This document shows, one piece after another, positions 1 to 9,401 of a stretch of 64,000 bases of DNA; position 1 is the stretch's first letter; the number at the start of each line of letters is the position of its first letter. The stretch is from contig CM041465.1 of assembly GCA_023213395.1 (NCBI GenBank), positions 248,751,741 to 248,815,740 of the forward strand, read 5' to 3'. Under the pieces are notes generated by a model that worked only from the letters and a program-made list of their open reading frames with translations, did no database searches and had not been told where the DNA came from. Made by a program: the position numbers and the translations under genes. This stretch comes from Cycas panzhihuaensis (lineage: Eukaryota > Cycadophyta).

Positions 1-189
1 AGTGTAATCGTAAATGACTAGACTCTTAAGGTCATTCACCCTCTAACTAATCAGGTGGTTTTGACTGGATATCTCTCTGACAAACTCTTTTAAATGAATG
101 GCTCTCCATCTTCTGAAGCCCATTGTGCCTAAAGCCCTTATGCTGATGAAGAATTTGCATTTAATTCCATCTTGACCCATCTAACATTA

Positions 190-1330
190 TCACTAGAAGC
201 TCTTTGGCATACTTGAATGGGCCATGTTTACATTGATAGACTTAGAGATCTTACTAATACTCTTCCAAACCTTTCAAAGTTTTTCTCTAAGCCCTTTAAA
301 TGTGAAGCCTGTAGCATTGCCAAATCTCATAGACAATCCTTTTACAAAAGTCAGTGGAAATTGAGCCATCTATTACAATTGGTACACTCTGATTTGTATG
401 GGCTAATGCCCATTCCTTCACTAAAGGGCAAGCTATATTATATCTCTTTCATTGATGATTTCACTAGAAAAGTATGGGTAGCTTTTCTATACAAGAAAGA
501 TGAAGCATTCTGTATATTCAAGGAATTCAAAACTCTCACTGAAAAAGAGTCAGATTATCAACTCAAATGTCTTCGAACTGATAATGGTGGCAAATATACC
601 TCACATAAGTTTGAAAGCTACCTTCGAGATAATGGCATCAAGCATCAAACAATAGTAGGAGGTATCCTACAACAAAATGGAGTTGCCGAGCGCATGAACA
701 GAACAATCATGAACATGGCTCGTGCTATATTAATATATAAAAATGTACCTACCTATCTATGGGCTGAAGCAATCTAGACAGTTGTTTATTGTATCAATGC
801 TATTAGCCCATTAAGGAAGTACAATCACCTAATGAAAAGTGGTCAGGATAAGCCCCCATTGTTCATTACTTTAGAATTTTTAGCTCTACATGCTATGCCC
901 ATATTATGGATGCAGATCAAAATAAACTTCAGCCAAGGGCACCTAAAGGCATCTTTGTTGGATACCCTATAGATAAGAAAGGGTATCAGGTCTTCATACC
1001 TTCACATTGAAAAATCATCGTTATTAGACATGTCATTTTTGTGGAGATAAAGGATTCGTTACTTAAATTAGAATCCATAGTACCCTCACACTGCTATAAT
1101 AATGTTATCAAGTATGATGTTCAGATTCTAAATTTTGGGGAGGGGGGATAGATATAAATTACTCCAAATATTGGAAGCTGACAATAGAGCCTTGGAGGAT
1201 ACAAGTTATGACTCTGAATAAATGAGTGCACATCCAATACCATCTTTTGAAGATAGTAGAGTTGACAAAGGCAAAACAATGGTAGAAGGACCATCTTCCT
1301 CAGGCACTTCAATATCCTCTTCATAAAATA
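190..1330 (+). pseudogene. A1 integrase (pre-integrase zinc motif to C-terminal domain), decayed
   Basis: The longest open stretch is 217-777. Just upstream, at about 205-230, is the LWHxxxGH motif of the GAG pre-integrase zinc region, followed by CEAC. The DDE core is visible: Asp in HSDLYG, Asp in RTDNGG and Glu in GVAERMNR, so all three catalytic positions survive in one frame. The frame stops at 775-777, where TGG has become TAG (A2 keeps TGG). The C-terminal part continues with further breaks to about 1075, and a weakly conserved linker leads to the reverse transcriptase. In the intact family this enzyme inserts the cDNA into nuclear DNA. This copy is not functional as it stands. Confidence 0.9.
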
Positions 1331-2330
1331 ATCATTTTAATGAACATGATGAGAACCAAGAAGTTGGGGAAATAAGGACATCATTCCCAACTTGAGGATC
1401 TCGAGAAGCTCGCCAGCTCAATAAGGACATACGACCAGATGAGCTGGGCAAAACTAGCAATCGAAGTACCCATAGAGCAAGGATGTAGGAATCATCATAT
1501 ATTGAGCTTGAACTAGCTGAATTGTATCTTACTCTTAATGAAGAGCCCTTAACGTACCAAGAAACTATAAAACATACAGCTTGGAGAAATGCCATGAACG
1601 AAGAGTACCAATCTCTTATCAAGAATGGTACATGGGAGCTCGTTGATCTACCACTTGGTAGAAAGGTAGTTCAAAATAAATGGGTGTTCAAAAATAAATA
1701 TAGATCAGATGGCACCCTTAAAAAACACAAGGTGAGGTTGGTAGCTAAAAGATTTACACAAAGGGAAGGTATTAACTACACTGAAGTCTTTGCACCTATA
1801 ACCAAGTGGCCTACAATTAGAACTCTTATGGCCTTGGCTACTCAACAGGGTTGGAAAATCCACTAACTTGATATTAAGATAGTGTTTCTCAATGGAGATC
1901 TTAAAGAAGAAATTTATATAGCTCAACTAGAAGTATATGAGATCGAAGGTCAAGAGCATAAGGTTTGCAGGCTCAAAAAGTCCTTATATGGCCTTAAACA
2001 AGCCCCTCACGCTTAGTTTGCCAAGTTGTTTGAAAGGATGAGGTAACTTGGATATGAGGTTTGTGATTATCAAGATATTGATACAACGTTGTTCATCAAG
2101 CGCCATAAGGATAAAGTCACTTATCTCATAATCTTTATGGATGATATGCTAGTAATGGGTAATAGTGAACAGGTAATAAGCCAATTAAAAAAGGACCTTG
2201 GCAAAACGTTCGAATTGTTTGACCTTTGTTTGATGAAATATTACTTGGGAATTGAAGTAACACAAAAGAATGGAAAATTTTTCCTCTCCCAAGAAAAATA
2301 TATCAATGATCTTCTAACCAAGTTTTAGTT
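1331..2330 (+). pseudogene. A1 reverse transcriptase, decayed
   Basis: The copia RVT_2 domain lies in two main open pieces, 1522-1866 and 2089-2328, with a broken piece between. Recognisable blocks are WELVDLP, NKWVFK, RLVAKRFTQ, the YGLKQAP block near 1988-2010 and the catalytic box as FMDDM near 2137-2151 (both Asp retained). Stops include TAG at 2014-2016, where A2 has TGG, and TAA at 2044-2046, where A2 has CAA. The domain follows the integrase and precedes RNase H, the copia order. Enzymatically dead because of the interruptions. Confidence 0.9.
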
Positions 2331-2830
2331 AGAAGATGCTCGACCAATGATGTTACCTATGGATCTTAACACCAAACTTTTAGCTAAAGGTGACACTAGG
2401 GAGGTAGACACAACACTCTACAGGAAACTTGTAGGTAGTCTCATCTACACTACCAATACAAGACTAGATATTATATACTCTATCGACATTCTTGCTCATT
2501 ACATAACAAATCCTAAGTAAAATCATTGGCAGGCAGTAGTGCAAGTGTTGAGATACCTTAAGACGACTAACAAATATGGTCTGTTGTATGAACCTAATTC
2601 AGACTTCAAGTTTTTTGCATACACAGACTCAGACTTTGTAGGAGATAAAGAGATAGGAAGATCTACATCTAATTATGTAACGTTTCTTGGAATAGCACCA
2701 ATATCATAGAGATCTAGACGGTAGAAGATAGTTGTAGATTCAACTGCCAAAGCTTAATACATTGTTGCTTCTGAGACCAGTAAAGAGGTGATATAGCTAA
2801 GAAAATTATTAGGAACATTGATCAAAGAAG
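2331..2830 (+). pseudogene. A1 RNase H region, decayed
   Basis: This follows the RT thumb-like segment (KLVGSLIYT, about 2425-2450). The RNase H part shows the YLKTTNKYGLLYEP block near 2555-2595 and a tyrosine/aspartate-rich segment corresponding to the YxDxDxAGD motif near 2625-2650. Stops occur at 2707-2709 and 2722-2724; A2 has Trp and Gln at these positions. The distal part with the usual DNQS and DIFTK motifs is missing: sequence jumps from RKLLGTL at about 2805-2820 to the 3' repeats, whereas A2 keeps about 230 further bases. A1 therefore has an internal deletion at the RNase H end. Confidence 0.85.
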
Positions 2831-2834
2831 ATGG

Positions 2835-3010
2835 CAACAGGATCATCATACTCTATTCTCTTCGTGAAAACCCCTTGTGGGCGCAGAAGAATAAGAGTAA
2901 GTCTCTACTCTATCCTCTTTATGAAAACCCCATGTGGGCATGGAAGGATAAGGGTTGTACTTTTTTTAGAAAATTAGAACCTGTGAAAACCCAAAAGGGC
3001 ATAGGGGATG
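2835..3010 (+). repeat. A1 3'-UTR imperfect repeats (GAAAACCCC…GTGGGC)
   Basis: Three imperfect copies of a block containing GAAAACCC followed by a GTGGGC or AGGGC core lie near 2866, 2920 and 2985. The first two are about 55 bases apart. An inverted copy (CCCCATGAGGGTTTTCCC) follows at about 3151-3168. The same arrangement is present in A2 at about 35400-35580 on the other strand, so it is a family property. The short open frame over 2818-3015 is a by-product of the repeats. Confidence 0.7.
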
Positions 3011-3255
3011 ACTAAGTAGTATATGGAGACTTAGCAGATTAAGTTGCATATTTAAGCTACTTGGATATCAAGCTACATTAAAGAGCCACCTTAGACATTT
3101 TGATTTATAAAAGGGGCTATAGATCTTAGAAAGTTCGTGGGTTTTTATTCCCCATGAGGGTTTTCCCACAAAAGTGTCATTAAGAATTTTAATGTAATAA
3201 TGAGGCTCAAATGAAGACCTCATAGAATAGATTTTCTAAAAATGACCTTCTACCA

Positions 3256-3268
3256 TTAAGGGGGGGAT
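3256..3268 (+). other. A1 polypurine tract
   Basis: A run of A followed by seven G ends in GGAT immediately before the LTR start TGAAAGAGG. It primes plus-strand cDNA in LTR elements. The same tract, complemented, adjoins the A2 LTR at 35150-35162, which supports both boundaries. Confidence 0.85.
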
Positions 3269-3581
3269 TGAAAGAGGTTAATGTATCAAGGTCATTTATG
3301 TAGATTAATTATGTGACCTTAGGATATATTATTAGCATTAGTCTCTTAATGAAATATACTTTATGTGCATTTAAATGTAATTTCGGGTTCATGTCATTAG
3401 GCAGGAAAATCCTAACCCTAATACTCACCCTCAATAATAAAAGGCGAAATCTCAAGGAGAGAGTCATTATTCATTCTCCCCTCCAAGCTTGCTCTTATAT
3501 CTTGTTTCATCTTCTTTTTCATTCTCCATTGCCATTGTATGCATGTGAGTGATTTATCGCCTTGATCCATCCTTTCTTTTA
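3269..3581 (+). repeat. A1 3' LTR (family A)
   Basis: 313 bases, aligning end to end with the two 312-base LTRs of A2 (34838-35149 and 42173-42484, complement) and with 63764-64000. It starts TG; the terminal CA has decayed to TA. An AATAAA-type polyadenylation signal lies in the AATAATAAAAGG stretch near 3433. The family's high sequence retention in the LTR made it the key for locating copies. Confidence 0.9.
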
Positions 3582-3589
3582 GGTAGGAA

Positions 3590-3795
3590 CAAATCCATCA
3601 TCCTTGCCATAATCTAAAATTTCTATTTCTTAGACCTTATTTAAGAAGTCACAATGGAAGTGCCCATACTAGTGGAACATGTTGCATTTGTATGATACTT
3701 TCTCATAATCTATGACCTGTGTATAGGAGCAATCACTTAAAATAATTTTAATTTGCTCAGGAAAACCTCTAAATACATTAATCTTAGCACAAATA
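3590..3795 (-). pseudogene. Remnant of DUF4283/zf-CCHC_4-type protein
   Basis: Reading the minus strand from 3795 to about 3600 gives a coherent frame with the hallmarks of plant DUF4283 plus zf-CCHC_4 proteins: VYICAKIN at the position of the usual (A)RVCVEID block, then PEQIKIIL, QVIDYEKVSYKC, an H and the YGHFHC segment of the CCHC knuckle. One in-frame TAG lies inside the knuckle and one knuckle Cys reads Phe. Such proteins occur as ORF1 of plant L1-type LINEs and as free-standing domesticated or repeat-borne genes; the sequence cannot say which. The 5' part would lie to the right but is replaced by element C. Identification is from motif order only. Confidence 0.6.
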
Positions 3796-3820
3796 TAGAC
3801 AACCCAAGTAATAAAAGATA

Positions 3821-4463
3821 TGTTGAGAATAGAAGGTCCAACCCTCTAACAACCACCAAGATCTATTACTTTCTTACAACTAGTTACAGAAATGAAACAT
3901 ACAAATTACATGCAAGTTCTTAAAACCAGAGATTATACAGTAACAAAACAATGAAAGCCAAACATCACATGTGCACCTGATATAACATGGTAAAACCCTA
4001 GAAGTGTGCTAGGGAAACATCCACACAAGAAAGGTAATGATCTTTATTATTGCAGAATGGAGAAAATAGTACATCACAGATACAGAGTGCTCTCTGGAAT
4101 AATAATTAGCCGCCGCCCTCTTCACAGTACATTGCATAATATTACAACATAATAAGAAAAGCCCTAAAACCGGCTACATGAGAGGACATCCAAGACCTAA
4201 AATCTCCACCATAGAATCTAGGGTATTTTCATTGTATGACCCTGATTCTCTTTACACTTTAATAAGGTTTACATGGTCAATTTTTCGAGTCAGGGGCTAT
4301 CGCCCCCGAACCCCCTCCTAGCGGGGGGCGTTCCACCCCCGCACCCCCTGGCCAAGGGGGGCTCCCGCCCCCCTTGGAACCCCCCGAGAAAGATTAGGGG
4401 GGGAAACTGCACCGAAAACAGGCCATAATTTTAGGCCTATAATTGTTGTCACAATACCCAACA
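3821..4463 (-). repeat. B 3' LTR
   Basis: 643 bases, pairing with 8496-9129. It contains an AATAAA signal in the sense direction (TTTATT at 4043-4048 on the plus strand) and a strongly GC-rich hairpin island (4292-4412). The length difference from its partner is largely explained by a short deletion inside the GC island of the other copy. Confidence 0.95.
4292..4412 (-). repeat. GC-rich multi-hairpin island in the B LTR (second copy 8966-9070)
   Basis: Alternating runs of 5 to 7 G and C make at least four adjacent short inverted repeats, for instance CCAAGGGGGG against CCCCCCTTGG with a 6-base loop, and GGGGC/GCCCC with a 3-4 base loop. The surroundings are strongly AT-rich. The island is present in both LTRs of B near their sense 5' end, differing by a short indel between the C runs. 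Function unknown; a structured transcript leader or a captured GC-rich repeat are both possible. Confidence 0.8.
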
Positions 4464-4476
4464 ATCTCCACCTTGA
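4464..4476 (-). other. B polypurine tract
   Basis: On the minus strand the sequence AAGGTGGAGAT lies directly before the 3' LTR start TGTTGGG. Position and composition fit the plus-strand primer of a copia element. Confidence 0.75.
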
Positions 4477-4479
4477 CAA

Positions 4480-5293
4480 CAATTACCCGCTACCTTTCCT
4501 AGATCCTTCATCATCTTTTTTGCAAGTCAAGAGAAGTCAAACACCATTTGAACTTCTCTAATGGTACTAGTTTAGTGAATATATCAGCATAATTCTAATT
4601 GGTGTGAATCTTCTCAAGTGCCACTCCACCTGCTTCCATAACTTGTCTAATAAAATGGTACTTTAGAGCAATATGCTTTGTTCTACTGTGATAAGCTAGA
4701 TTCTTGGCTAGGTAAATAGTACTTTGACTGTCACAAAATACCTTTACATTTTCCTGTCTCCTTCCAAGCTCAACCAATAGATCCTATAGCCAGATTACTT
4801 CTTTACAAGCATGTGCTGTAGCAACATATTCAGCTTTCGTGGTTGACAGTGTAATTGTGCTATGCAATTTGGACATCCAACTAACTGGACCATTTGCAAG
4901 AGTGAAAACATAACCTAAAGTAGACCTTCTTTTGTCTAAATCTCTTACAAAATCTGAATCGACATATCCACAAACCTAATTTCCTGTACCTCCAAAGGTG
5001 ATGCAGTAATCACTAGTGTCTCTCAAATACCAAAGCACCCATTTCACTGTAGCCCAATGCTCCTTTCTTGGTTTTGCCATAAACCTGCTAACTACATCGA
5101 CTGCATGTGAAATATCAAGTCTTGTACATACCATGGCATACATTAAACTTCCTACTGCACTGGCATAAGGCACACGAGACATATAAGCCTTTTCTTCTTC
5201 ACTACTAGGACTCATATTAGATGAAAGCTTGAAGTGGAAAGCCAAAGGGATACTCATTGGTTTCACATTTGCCATCCCAAACCTAGTTAGCAC
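4480..5293 (-). pseudogene. B RNase H region
   Basis: Open pieces 4976-5293 and 4595-4777 cover the RT connection and RNase H. Visible blocks are VPYASAVGSLMYAMVCTR, SRFMAKPRKEHW and WVLWYLRDT, then the DSQST motif and HSRTKHI near the end, the standard copia RNase H landmarks. A TAG separates the two pieces at the SWRS/KLH-type segment. RNase H removes the RNA template during cDNA synthesis. The downstream end has the weakened VxDxxTK-type tail around 4560-4600. Confidence 0.9.
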
Positions 5294-6006
5294 CTTCTCA
5301 ACATATCTTTACTGTGATAACCATAGCTTACCACTTTTCCTATCTCTGTGTATCTCCATGCCTAAGATTTGTTTTGCAACTCCTAGATCCTTCATATCAA
5401 AAGTCCTATCCAATTGAGCCTTTAGCTTGTTGATTTCTACCATGCTTGCTTGCAACCAGCATGTCATCAACATATAACACCAAGATAATGAATAAGCCAT
5501 TGTCCATAAATTTGAAGTAAACACAATGATCATACTCACTTCTTTTGAAATTTTGGCTCTCCATGAAGGCATCAAACTTCTTGTACCCTTTTGGGTGATT
5601 GCTTCAGGCCATACAATGATTTCCTAAGCCTGCAAACAAGTATTTTCCTGCCATCTTGTACAAACCCCTCTGGTTGATCCATATAGATCTTCTCAACTAA
5701 ATCTCCATGTAGAAAAGCTATTTTTACATCTAACTGCTCCAACTCCAAATTGAGAGAACCTACCAATGCTAACAGCACTCAAATTGAAACAAGTTTAACA
5801 ACTGGTGAAAAGATCTCATAAAAGTCAATACCTGCTTTCTGAGCAAAGCCTTTTGCCACCAGTCGTGCCCTGTATTTATCAACCTTTCCATCAACATCCA
5901 TTTTCTTTTTGAAAACCCACCTGCAACCAACAATCTTCCTGCCATGTGGAAGTTCTACCAAGTCCCATGAATGATTTTTCTTCAAGGCATCTATCTCTTC
6001 CTGCAT
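5294..6006 (-). pseudogene. B reverse transcriptase, frameshifted
   Basis: The domain begins with MQEEIDALKKN and WDLVELPHGRK, continues through CRWVFKKK and RLVAKGFAQKAG, DVKIAFLHGDL, YMDQPEGF and the YGLKQSP block. The catalytic YVDDML box is intact near 5466-5483 but sits in a different frame from the following segment (LKAQLDRTFDMKDLG), so at least one frameshift lies between. Other breaks separate 5779-6006 from 5572-5778. Length and motif order match RVT_2 of Ty1/copia. Confidence 0.92.
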
Positions 6007-6048
6007 AGCCCTTATCCACTTCTCTCCATGGATATCATCTACTGCTTC

Positions 6049-7040
6049 CTAATAACATGTGGGCTCACCATCATTAGAAACTAAAGCAATAGAAATAGAA
6101 GGGATGTACTTGTTAGGTGGATGACTGACTCGTGTAGATCTTCTAACTGTTGGCAGAGGAGTATCCACATGCTCCTGTGAATCTACTGCCGATTCATCTT
6201 CAGAAAGATCTTCATGCTCTTCTGATTCCATAGATGGCTGCATTTCAAACTTAACTTGTTGATGTTCATCTTGCTGCTTCTGTTTCATTTCAACTTCTAC
6301 ATTGTCTAATTTTACAAGGGGAGATTCATCAAATATGACATCTCTGTTAATGGTGATTTTGTGGGCAGTAGGATCCCACAACCTGTATCCCTTCACACCA
6401 TCCTTATCACCATAACCAACAAAGATATATCTCTTGGATTTTGGGTCTAACTTTGAACGTTTACTTTTGTCAGTCTAGGCATAAGCATCATAACCAAAAA
6501 CTTTTAAATTTGAATAATCACATGGATGTCCAGTCCATACCTCTTCAGGAATCTTACAATCTATTGCAACTAATGGTGACCTGTTTACCAGATAGCAATT
6601 TGTTTGGGCGACACGCCCCTGCTCCACTCCTCCTGCATTACTTAGCATGCTTCTTGCTCTTTCCAGAGTGTCTTATTCATCTTTCGAGAATGCCATTTTG
6701 CTATGGAGTATAGCTAGTGGTCTTATGTCTTTCGATCCTAGCTTCTCTACAATAGTTCTCAAATTCTAAGGAGTTGAACTTACCTCCATTGTTAGTTCTT
6801 AAACATTTGATTGCCTTACTAGTACTGTTCTCAACTAAAGCCTTGAACTGCTTAAACACACAGAAAACTTCAGACTTCCTTTTCAAAAAATAGACCCATA
6901 CCTTCTTGGAGTAATCATCTATAAATGTGACAAAATACAATGATCCTCCACAAGATATTTTAGGGGCCGGTCCCCATACATCTGAGTGTATGTAATCTAG
7001 AATGCCTTTACTAGTGTGACTCCATACTTTAAACCTGAGT
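6049..7040 (-). pseudogene. B integrase core, C-terminal domain and linker
   Basis: The core is at 6701-6940 (YFVTFIDDYSKKVWVYFLKR). The second catalytic aspartate reads Asn (LRTNNGG), so the core is inactive even without the frameshift that follows at the PQQNG/AER block near 6690-6720. The C-terminal part resumes with KVFGYDAYA and KRYIFVGYGDKDGVKGYRLW, ending with DVIFDES near 6310-6330. The acidic linker 6049-6300 joins it to RT and carries RRSTRVSHPP. Confidence 0.88.
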
Positions 7041-7045
7041 CTATA

Positions 7046-7888
7046 CTATTTTTCAAAAACACAATGTTTACAGAAAGCTAGATCTGAAAGCTGCAAGTTA
7101 GGAAGTAACTTACAGTTTATCAACACCTTAAATCCTTTCTCACTCATGTGCTCGAGTCTTTGATGCCATAACTGAGCAGGATCTTCTGCAGTCTTTGACG
7201 TTGTAGCTACCTGGCTGACATCTGTACTTCCCACTAAAATATAAAGATTTCCTCTCTTTAAGGCTTTCATAACAACCAAAGCACCCTTTGACACCTTTAG
7301 GACTCCTTCATGACCTGTATGCTTAAAACCACTCGAATCTAATTCACCCAAGGAAATTAGGTTCCTTTTCAAATCAGGTACATGTCTAACCTCAGTTAAT
7401 GTTCTGACTACCCCATCGAACATCTTAATTCTGATGCTACCAATGCCCACTGTCTTAGAGGAAACTTCATTTCCCATAAGCACATCACCACCATCAAGAG
7501 ATTGGTATGATGAGAACCAACTCCTGTGTGGACACATGTGGTGTGAAGCACCTGAATCTAATAACCAGTCATGGTGATAATGAGAAACATTACAAGCAAC
7601 CAAGACATCATCATCCATACCTTCATTCGACTCCACCTGATTTGCCTCCTTGGCAGGATCTTCCTTTTTCTGGAACTCCTTCTTTTTGCAACAATTCTTC
7701 TTGAGGTGACCAGTCTTATTACAATGCCAACACCTGAGCTTACTCTTTTTGCTCTTTGACTTGGATCTCGATGTATCCCTAGAGTTTTGTCTTCTCTCAA
7801 ATGTTCTACCCCTTACTGTCATGGCTTCTGGTGTGGAGGTTTCAAGACTAGACTTCCTCCGTACTTCTTCCATTAGCAAAGCACTCAC
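7046..7888 (-). pseudogene. B nucleocapsid knuckle, protease and pre-integrase domain
   Basis: A 280-codon open frame, the longest in the window. In order: basic Arg/Lys/Ser-rich tail of gag (residues 20-50), CCHC knuckle CWHCNKTGHLKKNC (about 53-66), retroviral-type aspartic protease with the active site LLDSGASHH (about 109-117), and the pre-integrase domain with LWHQRLEHMS (about 239-248) and the CxxC before the end. The domains look intact, but the frame is separated from gag and integrase by stops. The plus-strand frames over the same bases are shadows. Confidence 0.92.
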
Positions 7889-8457
7889 TGTGAGTCATAT
7901 TCCAATTCATCTGTAGTGCTAAAACTAATTGAGGTGACAATATTATCCCAGGATTCAAGTAATTAGCATAATAGGGTAACTGCCTTGTCTTCATCCTCAA
8001 TTTTAATATCAATACTAGTCAATTGGCAAATAAGAGTATTGAAAATATTTAAATGGTCAACAATTTTTGTACCTTCCTTCATCCGTAACGAGTACAGTTA
8101 CCTCTTTAGGTAGATTCGGTTCGTTATTGATTTGGTCATATACAGGCCTTCCAACCAAGTCCATAATCCTGCTGCTATCTGCTCCCCTGTGATGTTAAAC
8201 AAAACTTCATCTTCCAAGCACAATCGTATTGTGTTAAGTGCCTTTTTGTCTAAATCATCCCATTCATCATCGCCATTATCGCGGGTTTCTTCGATTTTCC
8301 TGTAAGGGCTTTGTACAAACCCTGCTATACAAAAATATCGTACACTTTTAGCTTCCATAACTCGAAGTTGTTCTTGCCATTGAATTTCTCCACCTCGAAC
8401 TTTGCACTCGCCAGTTTCACCATTTGGTATAGAAAAGTTGACACCAGAAACCTTCAC
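7889..8457 (-). pseudogene. B gag capsid region
   Basis: The open part 8098-8457 begins with MKVSGVNFSIPNG and shows the UBN2/Retrotran_gag_2 features: CLEDEVLFNI, then WTWLEGLYMTKSITNRIYLKR. Between 8097 and 7889 the gag continues in broken frames. The start is the first Met after the primer-binding site and leader, only about 25 bases downstream in the sense direction, which is short but usual in this copia lineage. Gag forms the particle in which cDNA is made. Confidence 0.85.
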
Positions 8458-8481
8458 AAACTCGTTGTAAGAAAAAGAGTG

Positions 8482-8493
8482 GCTCTGATACCA
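8482..8493 (-). other. B primer-binding site (tRNA-Met type)
   Basis: The minus strand reads TGGTATCAGAGC two bases inside the 5' LTR. This is the classic complement of the 3' end of plant initiator tRNA-Met used by copia elements. Confidence 0.93.
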
Positions 8494-8495
8494 CT

Positions 8496-9129
8496 TGTTG
8501 AGAATAGAAGGTCTAACCCTCTAACAGCCACCAAGATCTATTACTTTCTTACAACTAGTTACAGAAATGAAACATACAAATTACATGCAAGTTCTTAAAA
8601 CCAGAGATTATATAGTAACAAGACAATAAAAGCCAAACATCACATGTGCACCCGATATAATGTGGTAAAACCCTAGCAGTGTGCTAGGGAAACATCCACA
8701 CAGGAAAGGTAGCGATCTTTATTATTGCAGAATGGAGAAAATAGTACATCACAGATACAGAGTGCTCTCTGGAACAACAATCAGCTGCCGCCCTCTTCAC
8801 AGTACATTGCATAACATTACAACATAATAAGAAAAGCCCTAAAACGAGCTATATGAGAGGACATCCAAGACCTAAAATCTCTACGGTAGAATCTAGGGTA
8901 TTTTCATTATACGACCTTGATTCTCTTTACACTTTAATAAGGTTTACATGGTCAATTTTTTAGGTCGGGGGCTATCGCCCCCGAACCCCCTCCTAGCGGG
9001 GGGCGTTCCACCCCCCAGCCAAGGGGGGCTCTCGCCCCCCTTGGAACCCCCCGAGAAAGATTAGGGGGGAAACTGCGCTGAAAACAGGCTATAATTTTAG
9101 GCCTATAATTGTTGTCACAATACCCAACA
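8496..9129 (-). repeat. B 5' LTR
   Basis: 634 bases, starting TGTTGAGAAT and ending CCCAACA on the plus strand, paired with 3821-4463 and followed by the AGATA duplication. It carries the second GC island (8966-9070). Confidence 0.95.
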
Positions 9130-9401
9130 AGATAAACATATATATGATTGGTAAAATAAGTCTACCATCAATGAGTAATTGACATTCATAGAAGAGAATG
9201 AATGAGAGTACATTATATACATATTTATACAAACTTATACATGTGCGTGCTAGATACTTGTCAGGTATGTAAGAAGTAATACTCATCAATTATGCAAAAA
9301 AAATTAACTCGCCTACTTAAAGTAATGGAAGTTACAACTTTAAGTGATGACCTATATAGTATACTTGAAGTATAATAATTAAGAGAACATTAATTATAAT
9401 A
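9130..9401 (-). repeat. C 3' LTR, main part (first ~25 bases lie at 3796-3820)
   Basis: Aligns with 45594-45891 over its length, for example the shared GCCTACTTAAA and AAGTGATGA blocks. Homology continues across the B insertion: 3805-3820 matches about 45611-45626. Joined length is about 297 bases against 298 in the partner. A purine-rich stretch (AAGAAAGAG on the minus strand) adjoins at 9402-9412 as polypurine tract. Confidence 0.85.

Larger units (their letters stand above)
1..3581 (+). mobile_element. Copia element A1, 5' part outside the window
   Basis: Degenerate Ty1/copia element read left to right: end of protease/pre-integrase (1-190), integrase, reverse transcriptase, RNase H, 3' untranslated repeats, purine tract and 3' LTR. 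The 5' LTR and gag would lie left of base 1. It is the same family as A2 (34838-42484, opposite strand). Corresponding segments match closely by eye, including bases 1-190, which match the complement of about 38560-38720. The copy carries many stops and frameshifts and cannot encode a working polyprotein. Most stops look like C-to-T or G-to-A changes at Trp or Gln codons that are still intact in A2. No target duplication can be tested because the left end is missing. Confidence 0.93.
3821..9129 (-). mobile_element. Copia element B, complete with both LTRs, TSD AGATA
   Basis: 5309 bases flanked by exact AGATA duplications (3816-3820 and 9130-9134). LTRs of 643 and 634 bases begin TGTTG and end CAACA. 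A purine tract lies inside the left LTR and a tRNA-Met-type primer-binding site inside the right one, so the element reads right to left. Coding order is gag, CCHC knuckle, protease, pre-integrase, integrase, linker, RT, RNase H: Ty1/copia, and by gag and knuckle style probably the Tork/Tnt1 side. It is the best-preserved element here, with a 280-residue open frame, yet it has frameshifts and stops in gag, integrase and RT. It is inserted in the 3' LTR of element C. Confidence 0.95.

Noticed and set aside
2818-3015. 65-codon frame at the end of A1
   Set aside because: Translation of the 3'-UTR repeats; starts in decayed RNase H.
7507-7800. Short plus and minus frames over the B knuckle/protease
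   Set aside because: They are other-frame readings of the 280-codon B frame, which has clear domains.
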